This document shows, in pieces, positions 9,581 through 17,521 of a stretch of 64,000 nucleotides of DNA (position 1 is its first letter; every line of letters begins with the position of its first letter). The notes under the pieces were generated by a model that saw nothing but the letters and a program-made list of their open reading frames with translations, searched no databases and was not told the origin of the DNA. The position numbers and the translations under genes are program-made. Source of the stretch: Terribacillus saccharophilus (lineage in GTDB: Bacteria; Bacillota; Bacilli; Bacillales; Amphibacillaceae); NCBI RefSeq assembly GCF_002272075.1, contig NZ_NPBJ01000005.1:50512-114511 (forward strand). The letters run 5' to 3'.

Positions 9581-10152
9581 ATTTGTTCTTTGTTTGGGAG
9601 TTGATAACGAGACGCAGCTTCTTCAGCGAGCTGTTGACTTTCTGTATCGTCCAACTGCTTGAGCTTGTCCACGACTTTTTCCATCAGACTGCGTGTCTCT
9701 TGTGGCTTCGTATCCACTACGACTGCATCAAGCTCCACCTGTTCTGTTGTGACACCAGCTTCAGCAAAGAGATCAACAGCATATGGATGATTTTTATAAT
9801 CACTTGCATAATAAACCGTTCTGATGCCAGCTTGTATCAGAGCTTTACAGCATTGCAGACACGGAAAATGCGTCACGTAAATTTCAGCCCCTTCGGTCGG
9901 CACACCGAATTTCGCACATTGCAAAAGAGCATTCATTTCTGCGTGCACTGTTCGTACGCAATGACCATCGATTACATAACATCCTTCATCAACACAGTGC
10001 TTGCTGCCTGTGACACTGCCATTGTAACCGCCGGCGATAATACGTTTATCGCGGACAACAGTCGCACCGACCATCAGCCGCTGGCAGGTGCTGCGCAGCG
10101 CCAGTAAGTGGCTTTGCGCCATAAAATATTGATTCCATGCGATTCGTTCCAT
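9577..10152 (-). CDS. comEB: ComEB, dCMP deaminase family protein
   Basis: 191 residues. The cytidine/deoxycytidylate deaminase zinc site is intact: HAEMNA (His ligand and catalytic Glu) and PCLQCC (two Cys ligands). ComEB is homologous to dCMP deaminase, which makes dUMP for dTMP synthesis. In B. subtilis it is not needed for DNA uptake itself despite sitting in the comE operon, though a role in polar localisation of competence proteins has been reported. A C-terminal extension past the catalytic domain (about 155-191) is low in conserved motifs. Located between comEA (66 bases) and comEC (overlap). Confidence 0.95.
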   Translation of the reverse strand: MERIAWNQYFMAQSHLLALRSTCQRLMVGATVVRDKRIIAGGYNGSVTGSKHCVDEGCYVIDGHCVRTVHAEMNALLQCAKFGVPTEGAEIYVTHFPCLQCCKALIQAGIRTVYYASDYKNHPYAVDLFAEAGVTTEQVELDAVVVDTKPQETRSLMEKVVDKLKQLDDTESQQLAEEAASRYQLPNKEQI

Positions 10153-10218
10153 GACGCTTCGCCACCTTTCCTTTTCTAAAGTTAGTGTACAATCCCCCTT
10201 CTAATCCGTCAACCAGCT

Positions 10219-10827
10219 CTACAAGCTGATCTGCTCCTTCATATTCTCTAACGATTTCTCCCCAATGCCAGGTACTTCTGTAAGCTGCTCGATAGAAGTG
10301 AAAGGACCATTTTCCTCACGGAAGGTAATGATAGCCTGTGCCTTTGCTTCCCCAATGCCGTTCAGTTCTGTAAGTTCATTGCTGTCTGCTTGATTAATAT
10401 TTATTTTCGCTGAAGAAGTACTCGAACCCGCTGTTTGAACAGGTACATCCTCTTCACCGATAGCCGCAACATAGATAACCTGTTCATCTGCCACTCGCTG
10501 AGCAAGATTAATACTTCGCTCCTCTGCATTCTCTGTTAGTCCGCCCGCTGCATCTAACGCCTCTTCCACTCTACTGTCTGGAGCAAGCTCGTATACACCG
10601 GGATTCTGTACCTCTCCTTTTATATCTACCATGACCAACGCATTAGCCGATACAGACTCATTTTCAGCTGGTGTTTCTGTGAGCAACTGCGTCTCAGAAG
10701 GAATTTCAGCTTCTTCCAGCTGCTGCACTGCAGCATCACCTTTAGGCTCCCTAATCCACATGACTAAAAAAACACATGCTACAGCAGCCAGTATGATAGC
10801 CCAGCTATATTGTTTAATTATTTGCAC
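10219..10827 (-). CDS. comEA: ComEA, membrane-anchored DNA receptor for competence
   Basis: 202 residues. One N-terminal transmembrane anchor (about residues 7-26) leads to an acidic linker. An SLBB-type domain follows (starts VDIKGEVQNPGVYEL). The C-terminus is a helix-hairpin-helix pair (NINQADSNELTELNGIGEA and EVPGIGEKSLENM) that binds DNA. ComEA captures double-stranded DNA outside the membrane and passes it to ComEC. I chose the GTG at 10827 because AAAGGAGG lies six bases before it; an upstream ATG at 10851 precedes the ribosome site. It is first in the operon and divergent from comER. Confidence 0.95.
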   Translation of the reverse strand: MQIIKQYSWAIILAAVACVFLVMWIREPKGDAAVQQLEEAEIPSETQLLTETPAENESVSANALVMVDIKGEVQNPGVYELAPDSRVEEALDAAGGLTENAEERSINLAQRVADEQVIYVAAIGEEDVPVQTAGSSTSSAKININQADSNELTELNGIGEAKAQAIITFREENGPFTSIEQLTEVPGIGEKSLENMKEQISL

Positions 10828-10923
10828 CTTGAACCTCCTTTCATATTTCATATCCTTTAAACATAAAATGGGTAACAGCGTAACTGGGAAACAAGCAGAA
10901 AATGAGCAGAGGAGGAGTTTAGA

Positions 10924-11748
10924 ATGACGAAATGGGGAATAATCGGAGTTGGCAATATGGGAGGCATGCTACTGGAAACATGGGTAAACTCCGGATCGAT
11001 CTCTCAAGAAGATATTATGATTTTGAACCGTTCTGCTGATAAAGCTGTACAATTGAAGAAAAAATTCCCTTCAATACATGTAGCAGATTCCACCAGCCGA
11101 ATTGCGGATTACGCTGATATATTGTTTCTGTGTGTACGGCCGCCGCATTTGCCAGGCGTATGTCACGAGCTCCACTCTCTATTGCAGCCGGACCAAGTAT
11201 TAGTCTCCATCACTAGTCCGTATTCAATCGAAGACCTCGAAGTACTTGTACCTTGTCAGGTTGCTCGGGCAATTCCAAGTATTACGAACAGAGCTGCAGC
11301 AGGCACGACTCTCCTGACATTCGGAACGAGCCTGTCAAATCGTAATAAAGCTGCACTTATCGATTTAGTTAGCAGCTATTCAAATCCGCTTTATATACCA
11401 GAGGATATAACGAGGGTAGCCTCAGATATCGTTTCCTGCGGACCAGCTTTCTTCAGCTACCTCGCGCAGCGCTTTATCGATGGTGCAGTGGCAGAAACAG
11501 CAATCAGTAAAGAACAAGCCACTCATTTAACTTCAGAGATGCTAATTGGACTCGGGACTTTGTTAGCAAATGGCCATTATACGTTGGATGAATTGATAAA
11601 AAAGGTTTGTGTAAAGGGCGGTATTACAGGAGAAGGTATTGCAGTGCTCGAAAAGGAAACAACTGAGATGTTTTCACAGGTGTTTCAAGCAACACACCGG
11701 AAGTTCGGGGAGGAAAAGGAAGCAATTCAAAAGGGATTGTACAACTAA
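10924..11748 (+). CDS. comER: ComER, pyrroline-5-carboxylate reductase-like protein
   Basis: 274 residues. The N-terminal Rossmann motif GIIGVGNMGGML binds NAD(P), and the C-terminal P5C reductase dimerisation block (VCVKGGITGEGIAVLE) is present. It belongs to the ProC-like superfamily. In Bacillus ComER is divergent from comEA; it is dispensable for transformation, and a role in sporulation and biofilm entry has been described for some species. The position opposite comEA is exactly as in B. subtilis. GAGGAG lies nine bases before the ATG. A shared terminator separates it from the convergent yqeM. Confidence 0.9.
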   Translation: MTKWGIIGVGNMGGMLLETWVNSGSISQEDIMILNRSADKAVQLKKKFPSIHVADSTSRIADYADILFLCVRPPHLPGVCHELHSLLQPDQVLVSITSPYSIEDLEVLVPCQVARAIPSITNRAAAGTTLLTFGTSLSNRNKAALIDLVSSYSNPLYIPEDITRVASDIVSCGPAFFSYLAQRFIDGAVAETAISKEQATHLTSEMLIGLGTLLANGHYTLDELIKKVCVKGGITGEGIAVLEKETTEMFSQVFQATHRKFGEEKEAIQKGLYN

Positions 11749-11780
11749 TAATTCGACACATATTTCGCTTTTCCTGCATA

Positions 11781-11817
11781 AAAAAACCAGGTAGCAGCAT
11801 TATGCCTCCTGGTTTTT
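11781..11817. terminator. Bidirectional terminator between comER and yqeM
   Basis: AAAAAACCAGG pairs with CCTGGTTTTT. Both arms give a T-tract in the appropriate direction. The yqeM stop codon (11802-11800) is in the loop. Confidence 0.8.
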
Positions 11818-12558
11818 CAAACATGCAAAGAACAGCCGGTCTGCTTGTTCCAATTGCTCTGTCCGTTCTATATCAAAATCACCGTATACTCCGCACACAC
11901 GAAGCCCTGCTTCCTCAAGCCAGGAAATATACGTATCAATGGAATATGTACGCTGATGATGATATTCATCAAAACGATCGTATTTATCCGAGTCTGCCTC
12001 CTTTGTAAAGAAGGTAAGGTCGTGAAATACCTCTCCCTTTTCCTCGCCTGCTTCACAGAACCATGTGTATGAAAGATCATCATGAATTTCAGCAAAGACC
12101 TCGCCTGCCAAGTCCTCTTCTATATGCCGTATGCTATGGACATCGAACAGGAAAACACCACCAGGAGAAAGCATCTGCCATATCCGGGAGAAAGCTTGCT
12201 GTACATCAGCTGGTGACGTAATATAGTTGACCACATCAAACATACTGATTGCAGCATCTGCTTTGATTGTCTCCAGCTCCCGCAGATCCTGCTGTATCCA
12301 GCGCACTTGCTGTTTTGTATCACGGGAAGCAGCATAGGCAAGCATATTCTCGGATTGATCAATCCCTGTCATATGATAGCCTGCCTTTGCCAGCTGCCTG
12401 GTGACATATCCCGTTCCGCAGCCTAAATCGGCTATCTCATTGATCTCAATCTGCGCATGTTTATGGAATATTTGCTGCATGAACTGCTGCCAAGGCTCAT
12501 AAGGCGCATCCTGCATCAGACGTTCATATACGGCGGCAAGCCGCTCGTATGCGGCCAT
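11800..12558 (-). CDS. yqeM: Class I SAM-dependent methyltransferase, YqeM family
   Basis: 252 residues. Motif I DLGCGTGYVTRQLA and the following acidic strand end (MTGIDQS) form the SAM pocket; VFLFDVHS is a later strand block. The substrate is unknown. It is the last gene of the yqeG-yqeM operon and its ATG at 12558 shares one base with the rsfS stop (TAATG). The frame is open further upstream, but that would run deep into rsfS without a ribosome site. Position in a ribosome-assembly operon makes an RNA or ribosomal protein substrate possible; this is inference only. Confidence 0.85.
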   Translation of the reverse strand: MAAYERLAAVYERLMQDAPYEPWQQFMQQIFHKHAQIEINEIADLGCGTGYVTRQLAKAGYHMTGIDQSENMLAYAASRDTKQQVRWIQQDLRELETIKADAAISMFDVVNYITSPADVQQAFSRIWQMLSPGGVFLFDVHSIRHIEEDLAGEVFAEIHDDLSYTWFCEAGEEKGEVFHDLTFFTKEADSDKYDRFDEYHHQRTYSIDTYISWLEEAGLRVCGVYGDFDIERTEQLEQADRLFFACLKNQEA

Positions 12559-12914
12559 TAGCTTTCTTGGGAGAATACCGGTTCCACTTGCGGCGCGTCT
12601 CCCCACAGGCGTTCTAGATTATAATATCTGCGTTCATCGATGTGGAACACATGGCAGACAACATCTCCAAGATCGACAAGCACCCATCTTGACTGCTCCA
12701 TTCCTTCAAGCCGCTTTACTTCCACACCAGCTTCTTCAGCCTTCTCTTTGATTCGTCTGGCGATAGCTTGCACTTGACGCTCACTTGTTCCATGACAAAT
12801 CATGAAGTAATCAGCAATCAAGGAGACCTCCTTCATTTCCAATAGGACAACGTCTTCCCCTCTTACCGCATCTGCGGCATTTGCTGCTATTTGTGCTAAT
12901 TCAATAGTTTCCAT
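12558..12914 (-). CDS. rsfS: Ribosome silencing factor RsfS
   Basis: 118 residues. The RsfS/Iojap hallmarks are present: the start (ELAQIAANAADAVRGEDVVLL), YFMICHGTSERQVQAIA, and WVLVDLGDVVCHVFHIDERRYYNLERLWGDA. RsfS binds ribosomal protein L14 on the 50S subunit and blocks subunit joining in starvation. It overlaps yqeK by one base upstream and yqeM by one base downstream, so translation is tightly coupled. The usual Bacillus name of the locus is yqeL. Confidence 0.96.
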   Translation of the reverse strand: METIELAQIAANAADAVRGEDVVLLEMKEVSLIADYFMICHGTSERQVQAIARRIKEKAEEAGVEVKRLEGMEQSRWVLVDLGDVVCHVFHIDERRYYNLERLWGDAPQVEPVFSQES

Positions 12915-13486
12915 TAAGTATTACCTCCAGTAGAGTTTAATAAATCATTATAAGCATGGAACGTGTCTGGGTATACTTTTCGGTTCAACGAGACGAGCAT
13001 ATTGATCGTATTTCGAGAAGCCATCCAGCACGCCTTATCCAAATTGTCCTCACTAACTTTACGTACTTCATCCACGCCGGGAAAAGCACGGCCCGGTTCA
13101 ATATAATCTGCAAGAAATACGACTTTATCAAGTACTGACATACCAACACATCCAGTTGTGTGTACAGTAACGGCATGCAGTATCTCAGGGTCGCTAATAC
13201 CGACTTCGCGCTTTACCATAAGCGCTCCTACCGGACCATGCCATAACTCATGGTGATAATTCAGCAAGTCCTTCGGCAGTTGTTCAGATTCGATCCAGCG
13301 TTTCATTTCCTCGAGTGGCCGATACTTTGCATAATCATGAAAAATAGCCGCCTGCTCCGCTTTCTTTTCATCTGCACCATACTGCTTTGCAAGTCTGATA
13401 CTTGTATCCATTACACGGATAGTATGTTCATACCGTGGTTTCTTTAACTGTTTCTCAACGATCGCCAATGCCTTATCTCTCTGCAT
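12914..13486 (-). CDS. yqeK: YqeK, HD-domain diadenosine tetraphosphate hydrolase
   Basis: 190 residues. An HD phosphohydrolase signature is visible: RYEHTIRV (first His), FHDYAKY (HD pair), and HGPVGALM with the later FLADYIEPGR. The YqeK family hydrolyses Ap4A symmetrically to two ADP. The gene overlaps nadD by 14 bases upstream and rsfS by one base downstream. A pairing of nadD with an adenylylated-nucleotide hydrolase is conserved in Bacillota. Confidence 0.93.
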   Translation of the reverse strand: MQRDKALAIVEKQLKKPRYEHTIRVMDTSIRLAKQYGADEKKAEQAAIFHDYAKYRPLEEMKRWIESEQLPKDLLNYHHELWHGPVGALMVKREVGISDPEILHAVTVHTTGCVGMSVLDKVVFLADYIEPGRAFPGVDEVRKVSEDNLDKACWMASRNTINMLVSLNRKVYPDTFHAYNDLLNSTGGNT

Positions 13487-14042
13487 ACAGCTTTTGCTCC
13501 TTTATAATATCGAACACTGCCTCTGTAATAAGATAGTGTACAGGTGCTCCTTGTTCGACACGTGCACGGATCATACTTGAGGATATCTCAAGTTCCGGAA
13601 TATCGACATAGGTGACAGGATAAGTTGTCACTAGCTCATATCCAGGCCGGCCGACACCTACGAATGTCAGCATCTCGACCAAGTCATCGATACGATGCCA
13701 TGTGTGTAAACTCTCCACAAGATCAGCACCTATGATGAAATGGAATGCAGTATTCGGATGCATTTCCTGCAACAGCTTTATTGTATCAAATGTAAAGGAT
13801 TTGCCTAAACGATCCACCTCAATCGGATTCATACGGAAAATTGGATTATCCGCAATTGCCGCCTGTACCATCTCAAGACGCAGATCCGCATCGGTATGGG
13901 ACTTTACTTTATGCGGCGCTTCATGGGCAGGAATGAACCATACTTCATCCAAACCCAGTCTGTGCTGGACTTCCTGTGCAATGAATAAATGTCCGAGATG
14001 GGGCGGATCGAATGTCCCTCCCAATAATCCGACTTTTCTCAT
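13473..14042 (-). CDS. nadD: Nicotinate-nucleotide adenylyltransferase
   Basis: 189 residues. The nucleotidyltransferase signature GGTFDPPHLGHLFIA lies at residues 8-22 and the C-terminal SSSMIRARV supplies the ISSTxxR-type motif. Family stretches WFIPAHEAPHK and FIIGADLVESLHTWHRID are typical of NadD. The enzyme converts nicotinate mononucleotide and ATP to deamido-NAD, the shared last-but-one step of NAD synthesis. It overlaps yqeK at its 3' end and follows yhbY by 11 bases. Confidence 0.97.
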   Translation of the reverse strand: MRKVGLLGGTFDPPHLGHLFIAQEVQHRLGLDEVWFIPAHEAPHKVKSHTDADLRLEMVQAAIADNPIFRMNPIEVDRLGKSFTFDTIKLLQEMHPNTAFHFIIGADLVESLHTWHRIDDLVEMLTFVGVGRPGYELVTTYPVTYVDIPELEISSSMIRARVEQGAPVHYLITEAVFDIIKEQKLYAER

Positions 14043-14053
14043 GTCTTACTCCT

Positions 14054-14344
14054 TTACGGCAGCTTGATCTGTTTATTATCTTCTGATTCTCTATAAAGGA
14101 TGATCGTACTTCCGATGATTTGGACGACAGATGCACCTGTACCCTCTTCAATTGTTACAGCAACATCCTCTTTCTCATCCAAACAATTCTGAAGCAAACT
14201 CACTTTGATTAGTTCCCGTTTTTCCAATGCTTCGCCAATCTGTACGAGCATGTTATCGTTCACACCGATTTTTCCTACCTGGAAAATTGGTTTCAAATGA
14301 TGCGCTTGAGCGCGAAGATATCTTTTTTGTTTACCTGTTAACAT
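14054..14344 (-). CDS. yhbY: CRM-domain RNA-binding protein (YhbY/YqeI)
   Basis: 96 residues, a single CRM domain. LTGKQKRYLRAQAHHLKPIFQVGKIG leads to the GxxG-type loop region and ALEKRELIKVSLLQN follows. YhbY proteins associate with pre-50S particles. It lies one base downstream of the aroE stop with its ribosome site in the aroE end, so it is coupled to aroE. The Bacillus locus name is yqeI. Confidence 0.93.
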   Translation of the reverse strand: MLTGKQKRYLRAQAHHLKPIFQVGKIGVNDNMLVQIGEALEKRELIKVSLLQNCLDEKEDVAVTIEEGTGASVVQIIGSTIILYRESEDNKQIKLP

Positions 14345-14345
14345 A

Positions 14346-15182
14346 TTATGCCTCCGTTAATCTTTGTTCCAGCTGATTCAATAATTCACCGATCACGACT
14401 TGTTCGCCTGACCAGATTTCAAATGCGTACTGTGCTTGATATAAAAGCATGCTATGGCCATGATGAATGGTAGCTCCTTGCTGCTTGGCAGACCTTAGCA
14501 GCATCGTTTCAATCGGTTTATAGACGATATCGCTAACCACTGCATTAGATTTTAAATTGGCTAACGGGATGATTTGCTCACGATCACACGGACTCATCCC
14601 AACACTTGACGTGTGTATGATGATATCATAGCTATCCAATTTCTGTTGCGCTTCTTCATATGACAAAATCTCCGTAATCGTTTCTGGTTCCTGTATCTGC
14701 AGCAGCTGTTCTGCTTTAGAAACTGTACGATTGGCGATATCAACATAGCGGAAACCATTTGCAACCAGCGCACGATATATTCCGCGAGCTGCTCCTCCTG
14801 CGCCAAGCATGAGCACATGCAAGGATCCTTGCGAGGGAATCACCTGTTCCAATGCACGCACATAGCCAGATCCATCCGTATTATACCCGATCCATTTGCC
14901 GTTCTTTCGTACTGCGGTATTCACAGCTCCGATTTTCGATGCATCTGTATCGAGCTCATCAAGAAATGGGATGATGCGCTGTTTATATGGAACCGTAATA
15001 TTGAAGCCATCAATCCCGCTTTGCAGTAATGCTGTAATTTTTTCATCAAAAACATCTGGTTCGATAGGATATAGCTTGTATTCCCCTTCGACTCCAGCCT
15101 GTTCCATGAATTGTGTGTGTATCCATGGTGATAAAGAGTGCTCCACTGGATGGCCGATCAGGCCTAACTTCAATATTTTCAT
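14346..15182 (-). CDS. aroE: Shikimate dehydrogenase
   Basis: 278 residues. The N-terminal shikimate-binding block GHPVEHSLSPWIH and FNITVPYKQRI (catalytic Lys) are intact. The NADP Rossmann motif GAGGAARGI and the later DIVYKPIET and HGHSMLLYQAQYAFEIW complete the family pattern. AroE reduces 3-dehydroshikimate to shikimate in aromatic amino acid synthesis. Its place inside a ribosome-biogenesis operon is conserved in Bacillus. Confidence 0.97.
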   Translation of the reverse strand: MKILKLGLIGHPVEHSLSPWIHTQFMEQAGVEGEYKLYPIEPDVFDEKITALLQSGIDGFNITVPYKQRIIPFLDELDTDASKIGAVNTAVRKNGKWIGYNTDGSGYVRALEQVIPSQGSLHVLMLGAGGAARGIYRALVANGFRYVDIANRTVSKAEQLLQIQEPETITEILSYEEAQQKLDSYDIIIHTSSVGMSPCDREQIIPLANLKSNAVVSDIVYKPIETMLLRSAKQQGATIHHGHSMLLYQAQYAFEIWSGEQVVIGELLNQLEQRLTEA

Positions 15183-15196
15183 CTTCTCGCTCCCCC

Positions 15197-16300
15197 TTAG
15201 ATTAATGATCTGCGGATAGTTGCCGGCACTCCTTCTGGTGTATGGACTGTAACCGAAGCAGGCTCACCTGACAGCGTTATCCAACCTAATCCTGGAATGA
15301 CAATATCCGTTTTTTGATCTTTTATCCTGAATGCTGCCTTCTTTAAAGGTGGAAAGTGCTCAAGCTGCTCCTGATATGGAGGTGTAAGTAATTCTCCTTT
15401 TTGGCGGTCGTACAGCGAATCCGCATTCTCAAGCTTCGTACGATGGATATCGAGCGCGTTGGAGAAATAGCAGACAAATGACTGGCGTTCCCCTTTTTCG
15501 AAATCGATACGCGCTAAACCACCGATGAACAACGTTTGCTTATCGTTCAATTGGAAGATGCGTGCTTTAATTTCTTTATTCGGAGTGATGGTTTTCAAGT
15601 CCTTATCCGTCACATAATGGGCAATCTGCTGGCGGTTGACAATCCCCGGTGTATCATAAAGGGAGCTTGTATCATCAAGCGGAATATCAATGAATCCAAG
15701 CGTCGTACCAGGAAAATAAGAAGTAGTGATAGCATCGTTTATACCTGTTGAATGCTTGATCAAGGCGTTAATGAATGTTGATTTGCCGACGTTTGTACTG
15801 CCGACAACGTATACATCCTGTCCATCACGCAATTCTTGAATGCTATCTTCAAGCTCCGACATTCCGATTCCCCGTTTTGCAGAAATCAAATGTACATCCG
15901 CCACTTGAATACCATATTCTTTAGCCGCTCCGCGCAGCCACTGTTTAACACGTTCCTGGTTCGTCGATTTTGGAAGCAAGTCCACTTTGTTCCCAACAAG
16001 AATAATCGGTTTGTCTCCGACAAGCCGTTTGATGCTGGAAATGAAACTGCCGTTAAAATCAAATATATCCACGAGCTTGATGACAATACCATCTTTGTTA
16101 TTGATTTCACTAATCAACGTAAAGAAGTCATCGTCAGTCACTGCAACATCCTGGACCTCATTGTAATGCTTGAGCCGGAAGCAGCGCTTACAGATGACCT
16201 CATCGCTTTTCCCTAATGCTGATGCAGGGATATAGCCCGGCAAGGATGCGTCCTCTGTTTGAATCGGCGCTCCGCAGCCTTGGCAAATCAATTCTTCCAC
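15197..16300 (-). CDS. yqeH: YqeH, circularly permuted GTPase for 30S assembly
   Basis: 367 residues from the GTG at 16300. An N-terminal zinc finger has CQGC and CKRC. The GTPase motifs are in permuted order: NKVD (G4) precedes GSTNVGKST (G1) and YDTPG (G3). The C-terminal part carries DIVIPGLGWITL. YqeH is needed for small-subunit assembly in B. subtilis. The GTG is preferred because GGAGG lies about six bases before it; the in-frame ATG at 16306 directly abuts that site. The GTG also gives an N-terminus like that of B. subtilis. It starts next to the yqeG stop. Confidence 0.95.
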   Translation of the reverse strand: MEELICQGCGAPIQTEDASLPGYIPASALGKSDEVICKRCFRLKHYNEVQDVAVTDDDFFTLISEINNKDGIVIKLVDIFDFNGSFISSIKRLVGDKPIILVGNKVDLLPKSTNQERVKQWLRGAAKEYGIQVADVHLISAKRGIGMSELEDSIQELRDGQDVYVVGSTNVGKSTFINALIKHSTGINDAITTSYFPGTTLGFIDIPLDDTSSLYDTPGIVNRQQIAHYVTDKDLKTITPNKEIKARIFQLNDKQTLFIGGLARIDFEKGERQSFVCYFSNALDIHRTKLENADSLYDRQKGELLTPPYQEQLEHFPPLKKAAFRIKDQKTDIVIPGLGWITLSGEPASVTVHTPEGVPATIRRSLI

Positions 16301-16302
16301 AT

Positions 16303-16818
16303 TCATTCCTCCCATGTAATCTTTCCTTTTCTTCTGAAATAGTTGAGTATCCGTCGTTCGATCATCCGATTGATTCTGGTGATTTTTCCGTCTGTTTTAA
16401 CGATTGGCACCACAACGATCGTATAGAAACCGGCCAGATTGCCCCCTAATACATCTGTAAGGAGCTGATCACCAATCATAACAATCTGATCCTTCTGAAG
16501 GTTCATCTGCTTGACAGCCTGCTTGAAGGCACGTCCCAGCGGCTTTCTTGCGCTATAGACGAAAGGAATCTCTAAAGGTTCAGAAAACAGTTTCACTCGT
16601 TGCTCATTATTATTAGATATAATCGTAATTTTAATATCATGTGCGCGCATTTCCTTGAACCAATTGGTCACTTCCGGCGTAGCATCTGCAACATCCCATG
16701 CAACCAGGGTATTATCCAGATCCGTAATGATACCTTTGATTCCTTGCGCTTTCAATTTCTCTGGCTTTATATCAAAAATGCTTTTCACATGCTCGTTCGG
16801 CAAGAACTTCTTTAGCAT
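16303..16818 (-). CDS. yqeG: YqeG, HAD superfamily phosphatase (subfamily IIIA)
   Basis: 171 residues. HAD motif I DLDNTLVAWD, motif II TIISNN, the Lys of SARKPLGRAFKQA and motif III MIGDQLLTDVLGG are all present, so catalysis should be intact. The family is close to mitochondrial PGP phosphatase GEP4, but the substrate in Bacillus is not settled. It opens the yqeG-yqeM operon; a gap with DnaA boxes and the divergent sda gene lies upstream. Confidence 0.92.
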   Translation of the reverse strand: MLKKFLPNEHVKSIFDIKPEKLKAQGIKGIITDLDNTLVAWDVADATPEVTNWFKEMRAHDIKITIISNNNEQRVKLFSEPLEIPFVYSARKPLGRAFKQAVKQMNLQKDQIVMIGDQLLTDVLGGNLAGFYTIVVVPIVKTDGKITRINRMIERRILNYFRRKGKITWEE

Positions 16819-16990
16819 TGTGGATTTCCTCCGATCTCGTACACTTCAACAGTTACTTACCCATCATAAGACATTTTTGCTACGGTTTCAAAAAAATCTT
16901 TCATTGTTCTTCTTTTTTTCGACTATCTTTTATGCATTAGACGTGAAATCAGAAGCAAAACCTTTCGACAAATCTCTACATACTTTTTTC

Positions 16991-17089
16991 TGTGGATAAC
17001 TATGTCCACATTATTAACCGCAACATGAAACAATTTTGCACATTTATAAACACTTTATCTACAGGTTATGAACAGTTTTCTGTAGATAA
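16991..17089. promoter_or_regulatory. DnaA-box cluster upstream of sda
   Basis: An exact DnaA box TTATCCACA on the minus strand (16999-16991), TTATCTACA on plus (17055-17063) and TTATCTACA on minus (17089-17081). Weaker copies lie at 17066 (TTATGAACA) and 17136 (TTATCAACT). The last strong box ends nine bases before the sda -35. In B. subtilis sda is activated by DnaA through upstream boxes. The rest of the 16819-17207 gap is AT-rich with no gene seen. Confidence 0.75.
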
Positions 17090-17097
17090 CTCTCGTC

Positions 17098-17126
17098 TTG
17101 TCCCTCTATTTTTTTCGTGATACATT
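17098..17126 (+). promoter_or_regulatory. Sigma-A promoter of sda
   Basis: TTGTCC (17098-17103), 17 bases, TACATT (17121-17126), directly after the DnaA boxes and about 80 bases before the sda ATG. Confidence 0.65.
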
Positions 17127-17207
17127 ATTAATAACTTATCAACTCCCCAACCCACGCATAGAAGATCTGCAAGATAGTAAGATAACTCCAATCAGGAGGA
17201 ATGCAAG

Positions 17208-17348
17208 ATGGAACATCTGTCTGATGAATTGCTGATCGAATCTTACCACAAGGCGAACGAACTCCACTTGAGTCAAGAGTTTATTCATCTAATAGAGAAA
17301 GAAATCCAGTCACGGGGCTTATCGCATAAGATCCGTTATACCAGCTAA
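17208..17348 (+). CDS. sda: Sda, sporulation initiation checkpoint inhibitor
   Basis: 46 residues, the usual Sda size. The sequence begins [20 protein letters not shown] and forms the expected helical hairpin (LSDELL... [13 protein letters not shown]). Sda binds histidine kinase KinA, blocks phosphorelay activation, and so stops sporulation when replication is disturbed. AGGAGGA lies seven bases before the ATG at 17208; an ATG at 17201 gives only seven codons. A promoter with DnaA boxes lies upstream and a strong terminator downstream, so it is monocistronic. Confidence 0.95.
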   Translation: MEHLSDELLIESYHKANELHLSQEFIHLIEKEIQSRGLSHKIRYTS

Positions 17349-17362
17349 ACATCGTCTCCCTC

Positions 17363-17391
17363 AGTCTTGCCGCTCCGGCAAGGCTTTTTTT
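17363..17391 (+). terminator. Intrinsic terminator of sda
   Basis: AGTCTTGCC / GGCAAGGCT with a five-base loop and a run of seven T, 14 bases after the stop. Confidence 0.9.
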
Positions 17392-17423
17392 CTTAAAGTA
17401 AACTATGTTTGTTGCAGTGTATG

Positions 17424-17448
17424 GTTATATTACTTTACAATTGGGTAT
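17424..17448 (+). promoter_or_regulatory. Possible sigma-B promoter of the mrp operon
   Basis: GTTATA (17424-17429), 13 bases, GGGTAT (17443-17448), about 75 bases before mrpA. The -10 is a full sigma-B match and the -35 matches four of six positions of GTTTAA. No convincing sigma-A pair was seen in the gap. Confidence 0.3.
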
Positions 17449-17521
17449 AGGAATTTTTAGTGATTGCATAAAATAGTAGAAACTATTTAAACCTTATATT
17501 AAAGAGGAGGACTGCCATAAT

